DNA from: Labrus mixtus
Taxonomy: Eukaryota > Chordata > Actinopteri > Labriformes > Labridae
DNA length: 64,000 nucleotides
Direction of reading: 5' to 3'
Assembly: GCF_963584025.1 (NCBI RefSeq)
Contig: NC_083622.1
Span: forward strand, 23,603,481 to 23,667,480
Shown: in pieces, positions 48,971 through 60,502 of the stretch
How the letters are laid out: every line of letters starts with the position of its first letter
Position numbering within the stretch: the first letter of the stretch is position 1
The notes under the pieces: model-generated
What the model was told of the DNA's origin: nothing
Databases searched by the model: none
The model's input: the letters and a program-made list of their open reading frames with translations, nothing else
Position numbers and translations under genes: made by a program

Positions 48971-51424
48971 CAAACCAATTATTATAGTATTGCCATTCAT
49001 GGGAAAGAACTAGTAATTCAAGCAAGGAGCAAAACACACCAAGGTAAGGTTGCTGGGCTGACCATTCTGCCTTCCATATTTTTGAAGATAAATTTTGTTA
49101 GATTTGGAACAATAAGGTCCACCAAGGAAACTATGGGTAAAATAAAATTCCGGCAACTTTCACAAAAGCCACAATTCCATTATTAACATCTGGCAAACGA
49201 AAAAGGTAAACAAACACACATGAGGTGAGGTGATTACAGCTGATCCATTGCATAACAAAATGCAATGTTTCAAAATACAGGAGGTTTGGGGTTATGGTAG
49301 TTGAAGGGTGCAAGAGCTTCTGTTCATTTGCCCTACTGTGCCTTGACACCAAGCTTGTGCCATTAGGAGCTGATATCCTGGGTCACATAATTTTGCCATA
49401 AGTCCACCGTGCACACTTTACAGAATGCATGGCAACTCTCCAGTTGACTCGCAGTTATAAACTGTAATTATTCAGTCTTATTCAGACTTCTTCAATATGC
49501 AGGCTTTTTTGTGTGGAACTCTGTCCTGTCCTGACATTTTAAGCTATCTTGCTCCATCATCCAGATTTAATCATACCTTTCCGCTTGCACAAAGTGCAGC
49601 AGTGCACATGCCCTTTGAATGAGGTCGTGGCTTACCAAGGTGTGGGGACAGAGGGGTTGAAATTTTGTGTAGTTGTGGATTGATTGTGTGTATCTGGGTT
49701 CAAAGACTATCTGGCAAATTTGGTACCTTAGTTCTAGGGCCAAGAAACCACCGGAGTTTCCTGTAAGAAATAACAAAATGGAAGGGGGCTGGGATATGGC
49801 CTTGAAATATGGTATTGGTTGGTTGACAATTGCAGAAAACCCTCTTGACACAAATTTAAGGCAACAGCAATATCATAAAGTGCAGGGCACCTCTTATTAA
49901 GAAAGTATTTTATCCTTCAACCTCTCCCTGTGTATATCCTGTCAGTTTAAATGTCCTTGGCAAGGCATGGAATTATACATAATTGGTGTTGTTTATTGGA
50001 TGTCTTAACTGCACCTTTTAAACCCTATCCTCACATGGCCGAAATTGCTTTGAAATTGTCGTAGTTTGACAAGAACTGGAAGCCTCACAGCTACCATCTG
50101 TCACTGTCCTTTAGCAGTGTCATCACATGGAAGAAAGGCAGCCTCTATAAACACACTTCTTTAAGGAAGCTTAAAAGGTAAATACCAGATTGCTGTTGGC
50201 ATGAGTGACTTCAACAGGTGTACTGCCACAAATTTACAATTGAGTTGGAAAACATTGTATATTTCTTGAGGTCTCTATTGCTACAACAGTATTTCACTTC
50301 AGTTAATGTGGCTTAATGCTAATGAACTTCTGATCTCTTCCACCAAAGCTGTAGTGTGCCACATTAGAGACTCGATGAGTTGATTATTGATCTATATTAA
50401 CCCAAAACAAAGTGAATATATATATTTAATAAACCTTCATTGTGACAATCAATGAAATAAATAAATGAATAATGTTTGTATTTGTTGCAGTAATAATTCC
50501 CTCTACTCAGCTGCTGTTGGTTGTATGGTATTGTAAGCATATGTTAGTCACACAAGGACAAATGGGGCATGGATTTTGTGCTTGGTCAGGGGTGAATTGG
50601 AGTGACATGACAAAGATGACACATTGTATCCATAAAGTATTTATTTTTGTCTTTCTGTCTATAAAGGGTCCAATAGATAAGCCATAAAGAGAAACTACTG
50701 AAGTAGAGTATAATTATTGGATGCTACACCTACATGCACAACAGGAGGTTAGCCTGCCTTGCCTGAAATAAATATTCCTTTTATGAAAGGTCATAAGAGT
50801 ATATCTTACAAGAAAGAGATAATACTGGGGGTCACCCACTGACAAAAACACATCAATAAATCTGAAAGCTCCTTAGACAGTCATTTTCTACTGATAATGT
50901 CTGCGGTAGATATCGGGTCTTCCATCTATGTGGATTGTACCTCAGACAGTGTGTTTTGACTCTCTGATTACTGTAATGAAAAGCGTATATTCCAGGTCAT
51001 GCAGAGCAATCTTTAAAGATACAACAGCAGTTATAGATTCTCGTCATTGCATTAGGGCTTTGTTCTGTTTTCCCTATTAGTGTTTCCTCTGTTTGGATAA
51101 AGTTAGGCAATGCATGGATTGTAGTCTGAATGACAGATTTCTCATTTGTAATATTGAAATAATCATTAGGATGGATCATTAAGTGCTTTTAAAGAGACCC
51201 TGACCTTTTTGCTACAGGAGGAAGGAAATGTACATGTTGTTGTTGCATGCATTCTCAAACTTTGATGATTGGTAAAGTATAAGTGCAACAATAGAATGAT
51301 TTGTTAGGAGGTGAATTCTCAAAAATATTCTAAATCTAGTAATTGGTTATTTTGCCAAATTGGCTAAATTACTGAGCCATGTGAGAAACTGTCTAACCAT
51401 GGCAGACATGGACACAATAAATTA
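48971..51424. other. intergenic, no gene recognised
   Basis: Open frames are all below 100 codons and without recognisable motifs. More decayed repeats are likely here but cannot be named. Confidence 0.4.
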
Positions 51425-51605
51425 GTGTGGGTGTTTTGTGCCTTTTTTGTAGAGAGAGGAAAAGAGTCAGAAACCAGGGAGAGAGAGTTGGGAATGACAT
51501 GCAGGAAAGGAACCACAGGTTGGTTTCAAACCTGGGCCGCCTACTTGGAGGACTACAGCCTCCATACATGGAGTGCACTCACTAACCAATGCGCCACCGG
51601 CACCC
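51425..51605 (-). mobile_element. tRNA-derived SINE copy
   Basis: On the minus strand: head GGGGTGCCGGTGGCGCATTG (A-box-like TGGCGCATTGG), B-box-like GGTTTGAAACC, body GGTTCCTTTCCTGCATGTC and CTCTCTCTCCCTGG. Same family as the copies at 48274-48470 and 58845-59087. Confidence 0.8.
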
Positions 51606-52434
51606 CAGTATGATTAACATTTTTAAAGCAAAATAGATAAAGAAAAAGGACACAGAGGGACATCTTAATGTCTTAATTTAAGTAATCATACTTTAATTGA
51701 CAGTACAAAACAAAAATCATACAGTCAGGAACACCACAAGGCACAGTACAGCAGCACGGGCGTACAATTTGGGACATAATTAACCCTTTAGTGTGTTACA
51801 TGTACCACTAGGTGAATACAAGCCATTGCTGACCAGTTTGAAATGTTTGATGGTTTCTGATTAAACAGAAAGACTTCATGAGAAGAAGGTTCATGTGAAT
51901 TTTCCATGTAATTCTCATCAAGATCGTTACGACTAATGTATATATCTACCACACAGTAACAAAACAATAATCCATATATTTATATATATAATCTTGTTGG
52001 TCTTGTTATTCAGTATCATACAGTACAATACGATACGAGCCCCTCTACATTACATGAACTTTTACGCATAAATAATTGGAATGACTTCATATATTACATT
52101 ACACACTGTTCATTTCCAGTTCATAAAAAGCAGCTTTTTAAACAGTCATGAAACTCTGAATAAGATTCTGTAAACAGTAAAATTAAAGCTTTATGCTTTC
52201 TGATAACGTGACAGTCATAGCTTTCAAATCACCAACTGAATCTTTGTGCAGACATAAATGTGTATTGGCACTACCCTGTTGTAACGGGGAAGACAGAAAC
52301 TGCCAAAAAAAGAAAAAAAATTAATAAATCCAGAATTTAAAATGAATGTAGAATAAAATGTGATATCGAATTAAATTCCTTGCTACCTACTTCATGTTTT
52401 AGCTTCTGCAATTTATTCAACTTTTTTTTTTAAA
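51606..52434. other. intergenic, no gene recognised
   Basis: AT-rich sequence with short TA-rich stretches near 51970. Confidence 0.4.
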
Positions 52435-52439
52435 TATAC

Positions 52440-52963
52440 TGTCATGATTTGGTCTTTTTTGAGTTTTGTTTTTCAGTGTTTGGTGTTTCTTCTTGTTCTG
52501 GTGTGTTTTGTTCGTTCTTGAGTTCTGTGTGTTTAGTGTTTCATGATTTGGTTTGTAGTTGTTCTCTGTGTTTCTTGTATTCCTGCCTGTGTGTTTCCCA
52601 GTGTGATTGCCCTGATTGTCCTCACCTGTGTCTTGTTAGTCTCACCTGTGTTTGATTACCCCTGTGTCTATTTAGTCTCTGTGTTTCTGCCCTCCTGTGT
52701 CAGTTCATTGTATGTGTTTGTGGTTTGTGGTATGTCAGTTAGTCGTCAGTTTGCTAGTGTCTCTTGTGCTTCGTCGTGGCTCCTTGTTTTTTCGTGTTTT
52801 GGAATTTTGATCTTTATTTTAAATAACTCCTTTCTGTTAGATCTGCATCTGGGTCCTCCTCTTCGTTTTCACGATTCTGTGACAGAGTCGAACAAAACAC
52901 ACCAGAACAAGAAGAAACACCAAACACTGAAAAACAAAACTCAAAAAAGACCAAATCATGACA
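52440..52963. mobile_element. LTR-like element with perfect 75-bp inverted arms and 5-bp target duplication
   Basis: The left arm (52440-52514) and right arm (52889-52963) are exact reverse complements for 75 bp. The element begins TGTCATGATT and ends AATCATGACA, and is flanked by TATAC at 52435-52439 and 52964-52968. The first 445 bp also look like a complete LTR (TGTCA...TGACA, ending at 52884), so the right arm may be an inverted copy of the LTR start added after a 4-nt join. The 143-codon frame crossing it encodes only Val/Ser/Cys-rich noise. Confidence 0.82.
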
Positions 52964-52968
52964 TATAC

Positions 52969-54540
52969 TATTAATTTTTTGCATTATTTCTGAGTATTGT
53001 TACACATAATACATATAATAATATAATGTAATGTTACTTATTTTTTTGTATTCATGATTTTTGCAATGTATCCCCCAATTTATAATGTATTTATTTACGT
53101 ATGATTTTGTCTATTTCTACCTTTACACATTCTTTTATATATGTCTTATTTAAAATGCTTTTGTTCTAGTTGAATGTTATTTAGTGGGGTCAACTTTTAC
53201 CTTTTGGTAATTGGGTTGTCTAAAAGTACTTCCCAAAAAATCTACTTTGCCCATGCCAATTTTATTATACTTAACTATCTGAACTTAACTAAACTTTTGT
53301 AAATAGCTGTAGATGACCTCACAACTTTAACAGTAAAATTTTGCTATGGCCTTAGAAGCTGTTTGGTCCCAGCTGCTGAGCCCAGTATTTTGCCATCTCA
53401 CTAAGGATCTGTTTACACGATAACAATTTCAGCTGAAAACAGTAACCTGTTGTTGTTGTTGTCCGTTCTTTTACAACAAGGTCTATGGCTTACTTTGTTA
53501 GAAAATCAAAATCAAAATATAAATTTATTTAATATTCTATCATCAAAATAATCCCCTGTTTTCTCTATATATTACTTCTGGTGCGATTCATTGCATACTA
53601 GTTTATTTTTTATTAAGTTGTTAATGTCTTTTTTCATATTTTAACTTATGATGTTTTGGCAGCTTCTGGCCTCCGTTTTCTGGCATGATGAAGTTAACAA
53701 TCAATTGGTCTTTTGAAAGAAATTCCCTTGGCAATGTATTCTTAGGTGAGAAAGGAATAGAAGATATTTTACGAGTTATTTTTCTTCTTTGGTTGATTGG
53801 ATCAGCAGTGTGGTAGATAATGTCAGTCTTAGGTGTCACTGATTATTATTTGGATGTTAAAATGATTAAAACTCTAGTTTTCATATGTTGATAGTGCTTA
53901 GGTGCAGTTGTTTCCATCTTTTTAATTCGGATTACAGACAAGTCTAGTTCAAGAACTTTTTTAGAATCTGCTCTACCATGTGGTGGACTTTGAACAAATT
54001 AACTTTTGATCACTCTTTAACTGCACTACTGGGAAGATGTTAATGCAAATGCAAGCTGGAACATGTTAAGAGGAAGCCCATCAATTCTAATGATTTGTTT
54101 TGACATAGTTTTGTGATTGTGTAATTATTACTCCTTCTGTTAGATTGTTTCAATGTAAACTAAAGTTTGAGTCTTCAGCTCAAAGTTTGCCTTACTCGGT
54201 GAGTCATAACAGTCTTAAAGAAGAGCAAGTCAATTGGTAAACACTACAAATAACATACAGACATGGACTGGGATCCATAAAAACCAGCAGCAGTCATCAA
54301 ATGTTTGACCTTTGAGTAAAAGGAGAGAAGAGTGAAGATCCTACAAGACAAATACTACAGCGATTTACTGCTTTAAGATGATTGGCTGATGAAAAACTGA
54401 AAAAAAAAAATCCAGCATTTTATAAATAACTCTTCCTGATGCTGCGTGTAACTCAATATATTCAAACCATGTACACTTACAAAATGCTAAATCTCTATAT
54501 TGTTCACTGTGTCTCAATGAAATAACATGCAGCTTTCAGT
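52969..54540. other. intergenic, 3' flank of slc6a3
   Basis: No coding or repeat feature was recognised. Confidence 0.4.
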
Positions 54541-54546
54541 TTTATT
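54541..54546 (-). terminator. slc6a3: candidate polyadenylation signal (AATAAA) of slc6a3
   Basis: The minus strand reads AATAAAATAAAA about 465 nt beyond the stop codon. It is the closest clear hexamer I noticed; usage is unproven. Confidence 0.3.
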
Positions 54547-55008
54547 TTATTTTGTGTTACTTTGCACTTGACACAATGTAAAGTGATAAAATTGGTCCTC
54601 TCGTTTTACTGCCTACTTCTAAAGAATTTGCGCAATTGTAGGACATTTCCAAAATTGTAACTAGTGCAGATTAATAATCTTTAATCTTGCACGGTATTCC
54701 TTAAACTAGTTTCATATTCCTGGAAGAAGTTGTCTGAAGACTGAATTTGCAGTTTCATTAAATCCCATTCACCTGTGTTGGCGGTGGAGAGGGTCGATGC
54801 ACAGCTTCACACATCCACTGTTAAAATTAAAGAACACTACAATTTATGTTTTTTTTTTGTTTTGTCGGCACTTATACACCTCTTCAACCACCTCCACCAA
54901 CATAGAGATCATCTTCTTATCTCTTCAGACCTTTGCTGCGCACACACTCATCCACCCAATGCCCATACTCTCATTCTCTTTCTCTCTTTCACTCTACTCT
55001 TGTATTTT

Positions 55009-55032
55009 TCAGACCACCAACCAGTGACGCAG
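55009..55032 (-). CDS. slc6a3: slc6a3 last coding exon (LRHWLVV, stop)
   Basis: A 24-nt coding stretch gives LRHWLVV and TGA. The acceptor is CCCCACAG. It matches the family ending (LRHWLKV in mammalian DAT) exactly in length. It is far too short to stand out as an open frame. Confidence 0.9.
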   Translation of the reverse strand: MRHWLVV

Positions 55033-58000
55033 CTGTGGGGAAAAGGGACATGCTTGTGAGATAAATCATAGCCTGGGAAATCAACAAATAAGAGATTATT
55101 CAAAAAAAAAAACAATAATCCAGCACTCACTGTGAACTGCCGAACCTCCCCACTATCAACCAAATGATGCTCTGTTTCTGGGGTGATAGCATATGCCAGT
55201 CTCTGTTTCAGGAGACAGTGAGAGGAGCAATGTTCACATGAGAAGTTAGAAATCTTTCATTAAGAGTTCAAGGTGGCATAAGACAAAGCCAAGTTAAGAT
55301 GGAAGATGAATATTTATGGTGGAAAATGCACTTACGTCGCAAAACTTTCCAGGCAGTGTGCAGAGTTTGTAGATGGCATAGAGAGGCACCATGGCCATTG
55401 AGGACATGGCCACGCACCATCCCGCCACATTAGCCCATGGGGGGAACACATAGGAGCTGTAGCTTAGGGGGTTGTAGGTGGCAAAGCTCACCACCACCAT
55501 AAACTGGAAGAAAATGATTGGAGTGAAAAAGACTTGAGGAACCATCAGTTTTATCTTCAATTCAAATCCAGTGGTTAAACGTATATTTTAGACACAAGAG
55601 TGTAAGAGGTTATAAAAGGAAGGGTTTCTGTTTATGAATCAATAAAACCCTACACTTTATGTATTAAATATTTCTGGATATGTTAAGCCATGTGTTTGAG
55701 ATAACCTTAAATCACACCTCTAAACCTCCCAGGGAAATATTAAGCAAACACAAAAGCATCAACTGGCACACAAGAGTCAGACTGATTTCGGAATTCTGAA
55801 TCTTAACAAAAATCATCCGCTCATCAGTTTAATGATCTTTGCAATGCATCTCATTTCATACTGGACATATATGTTTGCATGTTCTTACGGTAAGAGGAAT
55901 AAATTGGATTCCTCTTTTGAGTAAGGTAAGAATATTATCCTACACAAAAGAGGCCTGTAGGAACACTTGTGGACAAACTGGCAATAAGGATATGTAGAAC
56001 TGGATCTTTTCAACTTTTGCCCACTAGATAACCATAAACTGTTGAACTTTTGGAAGCAGCATATTGTGGTAAAAGTCAACATTTCTGTGTGTTTTAAACA
56101 TGGATTTGGTAGGACTCCTATGAATAATGAGTCTGAGCATTGCCTCACCAAAAGGAAGCAGGGGCTGACAAACTTCCAGCAAAGCCTCCAGTACCACCCA
56201 GGTCGCTGGCCAATCATCTCCTCGATGTCATCGCTGAATCTGTCCACCCCTGGTACAAGTGGAAGTTGTTCATTCAACCTCCAAATCATCTCCAAACACA
56301 CAGTTAAACACAGCTCATGCTATTATTATTTTAAAAATATATAGTACTGCTCTTTAGATTCACATCAGGTGTGGTGTACAGTCCTTGTTCTGCAAATATC
56401 AGGTATTAGAAACATTATCAAGGTATTAATATTGTCTGTGTGGTTCCTTAAGTAAGAGAATTTAGTAACCACAGACTGATTTGTGGTAACTAAAAGCAAT
56501 CTAGAGAGCTAACTGTGATAGAAGCTTTCCCTCCCCATTACTTGCTTTTCCTCATAAATCTTGCTGTACAATTTTTTCACATGCCTTTCTACCTGGGAGG
56601 CATCTGTCTCTCTGCAGAGGGGTATATCCAGTCTGACGAGCAGGTTTCCAGCACAGCTTCATGTACTTTGTAGTGGATATCAGAAGAAAAGACCACAGTG
56701 GGCAGGGGTCAAGGGTTTCTGTCAGCAGTTATGAGGATGGGAAAAAAGGCCTGCTCAAGCCTTAGGCTTGATTTATCTGGTTTGCCAAGGTCGAGACCCA
56801 CCAAAGTGGGGCAATGTGCTGACCCCACTGCCTGAGGCCCGGTTAGTATTTAGCCCTTTATGGATCCTCTAACAGTCAGGTTAAGTAGACATGATACAAG
56901 AAACTCAATACAGAAGTTCAGGTCAAGTATTTTCCCTGATCTTAAGACTGATTGTATAATAATTTCCTCCAGATGGTGTTTCAAAAGACACGCGATGAAA
57001 AGTCTGTTCCCGAGTCAGCGTGCTGTGCAATAGGTGAAAATACATGAATAAGCAGTTTGTGACTAAGTTTGTTTCATACGAATCACATTAAAAGATTTGG
57101 TGTGTTTTAAAAACCTTAACCCAAATTAAGAAGAAACATCGACAACAATAAGACAAAAAGTTTTGTTGAGATGATTTTAAAACTGCGTTAAACTGAGTTC
57201 TTGTAGTGTTTGGACATCTGGAGATAGAAATTGACTTCGTTGTCGCCTCCTCTTGCCACCCACAACAATCTTCAACCTAGCTATTAGACAGCTGACTCCT
57301 GTCAATGACACATGGGAAGAGCTTGTTCCCTAGCAGCAATTTACTTTATGTGGTGCCTGAGCACTGCTGGCTGAACACAGTGGCTGTATATCCTTGTACC
57401 TTCACAATACATGCGCAGAGATGAAGAGGCAAAAACCATTATCGGGGATAGACCCACTGGCTGCAGTATCCTGACATCTAATGGATATATGTGCATCTGA
57501 GTCACAGCTCCCCAATGCCAACAGATTTCTCATCAAAGCCTTAATATAGCATCAGCTTTGCTGACCATGAAAATATGAATCATCTGTTTCTATTTCCTCT
57601 TTTCACCTGTCGATCCGTCTCACCGTAAAACCATGCGATGCCGATAGCTTCAATAAGCACTCCAAAGAGAATTGATGTTCCTGCAGCATAATATTCCAGC
57701 AGGGTGAACACGTACATTCCACCCTGGAGAGATATAATGAATTTATTGTTATTGTGTTATTCTATAATGTTCAGAAAGTGTGTTACACCAAAAGAAAATA
57801 GAAGAGAACAAAACATGTCTAAAGATGTATATTAAAGTACCCATGAAACAGAAATTCAAGAGTATCCAGCTGTTATGCTGTGACATATTTCCAGATCGAA
57901 GGGGATATAACCAATCACAAAATAGAAGGCGGGACATAACAATGGGATGAACTTGATTGGATCATTAGCTTCGACAAAGCTTTTTAATTGGTTGGAAAAT

Positions 58001-60467
58001 TAGTAAATGCTCCTGAGTGCAGGAAGAGTCAAATACTTAATAATGGCAGATAAATGAACATTTGACATAGTAACGCTGGATTAAAACTGGGAAATTGTAC
58101 TTTTCCAAACAAACAAGATCAATAAGTTACAAATGACGACATAGAATGCTACTTACATTTGTCACACAGAAGAGTGATATGAGGAAGGTGCTGACAACAA
58201 TGAAGAGGGTGAACAGCTCTCTGTGTTTGTGGAGACATTTAAACTCGTCACACAGCCCTGTGATCACCGATTCCATCCCACCCATCTGCACAACAAGACG
58301 CAAGAGTTAGAATGAAACACAAAGTCATTGACTTTAGTGTAATGTTTGGTCCACTTCATTTGCCAGATGGATGTCTGAAAAAATCTGCTGCTTATTATTC
58401 TATGAAAGTAGATGTGTTACTGTGTGGGTATGGGTGCAAACTCACAGCACTGTCAATGCCCAGAGTCAACAGCATGATGAAGAAAATAACCGCCCATATG
58501 GATGAACCAGGGAGGGTTGCAATTGCTTCTGGATAAATAACAAACACCAAACCAGCACCTAAAGTCAAGAAAAAACAAAGTGATAGACAGCACAAAAAGA
58601 ATGAGGTAGTGACTTAAAAAGCCTTTAATTTTTTTGTTGAGCTAGTCATATTGTCAAAGAGTTTAGTTACTCTTGTGCTGAAAAAAACAAATGTATGCGA
58701 CTATGTGACATGTGAGGAGAACCAGCAATTGACGGTCTGGCTCATAACTAAATACACAAATGAAAAAACAGAAATGCAATATGATTTGTTTTCTGTAAAG
58801 GTTCTGGAGGAAATGTGAGGTCTTCCTGAAACAAAAAGTGTCTTCTGTTTTTTTTTAAGATTTTAAGATTTTAAGATTAAGATTTATTTTTGGTATTTTT
58901 GTGCCTTTAATGGAGAGATAGGACAGTGGATAGAGTTGGAAATCAGGGAGAGAGAGAGAGAGAGAGAGTTGGGAATGACATGCGGGAAAGGAGCCACAGG
59001 CTGGATTCGAGCCTGGGCCGCCTGCTTGGAAGACTGTAGCCTCCATACACGGGGCGTGCACACTAACCACTGCGCCACCAGCGCCCCAAAAGTGTGTTAT
59101 GTTTTAACTTACTTCCTAACTTTAAGTAAATAATTTGGCAGTGCCGAGGGTGGGAGTTGAACTCACGCAACCTACTGAACAACAACCTCTGTACATGGGG
59201 CGTGAGTGATGGAATCACCAGGCCATCTAGTACTCAAATACAGACAAATACTGAAAGCTTACCATCGATGGCAACTTTGTCCAAGGCCACGTTGTGCTTG
59301 TGGGACATGTACCCCAAGAAGGAGAAGACCACAAAGCCGGAGAAGAAACTGGTCAAAGAGTTGATTGAGCTGGTAATGATGGCGTCTCTATCAATACAAC
59401 AAAAAAGGAAACAACAACCAAGAATGACAAGGTTAAAGAAAATCAACAGTTCATCAATTGTTTATCATCCGTCACACGATCTGTATCAACATTATTGACC
59501 AGCCAATTGACCAACCTGTCAACTAAGGAGTTCGGCAGGGGCGGGCCAAGGCTTTCGCCTCTCGGGCTAGATGTGAAAAGAATGCTAACTCGCCCTATAA
59601 TGATTTTGGTAGCACCATAGTTTAGAGAGCCTTAATAGATTTTATAGATTAGTCAGGTGGTCAATGCTTCTCTGTGGTGAGACTAGTTCACATCAGAACT
59701 ATCACATCAGACTAGATTTAAAAAAGGAGATTTACATATTTTTTAAAATCCTCATTCATTTGTTAATTTTCATATTTAAAATACATTTAAAATCATCGTT
59801 GTTAGACTAGCAGTTCAACGCTGCTCGCTGCCTTCAATGCGACATATTGCACAGCCTGACTTCATGTTTTTCTCTCGTCTTAAATAGTGCAAAAGGGAGT
59901 TTTTTTTAAACAGGAATGTTCGAGAAAATTATCTTTGTACAGTGAACTGCTGACAGTTGACACTATACAAATAAAAACTGATTGATTGATTGATAGATTG
60001 ATAGTTCCATCTCACAATTGCAAAAACAATTAAATGCAGAAAATTAACAAATGAATGAGTTAGTGTTTGAGAAGAAGAGAACCTTGGTGTTTGAAAGAAT
60101 ACATTAGCGGAATAAAGGGGAATAAATTATCACATACACGCACGATATCATACAGATTCTTTACAACCGACACATCAAAGTCAGACATTTTTTGACATAA
60201 TGCTGAATTATGTAGTTTAAGCATTTTTGTTATGTTCAAAGAAGAATCCTCAAGGTGGGCGATGTCACTTAATCAGAAATGTTCAAAAAGGAAAAAAAAG
60301 GGGGATGAAAGCCTCTGGCAGGGTGCGGTTGATTTCAAAGAGCACAACAGTTTTGATTGGTCTTACGGCTGACAGTTGCACAGCAAGGTGTACAAGACAT
60401 AGCAGTTTCAAGGAGATTCAAAGGTTATTGTAATTCAACTGCTTATGTTGTGTGCCTGCGTTTGTAT

Positions 60468-60502
<35 letters not shown>

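Noticed and set aside
52449..52974. Frame of 143 codons rich in Val, Ser and Cys
   Set aside because: Lies wholly inside the inverted-repeat element and reads through both arms; composition follows TGTG-rich DNA.
58980..59087. tRNA gene
   Set aside because: It is the tRNA-like head of a SINE with a target-site duplication around the whole element.
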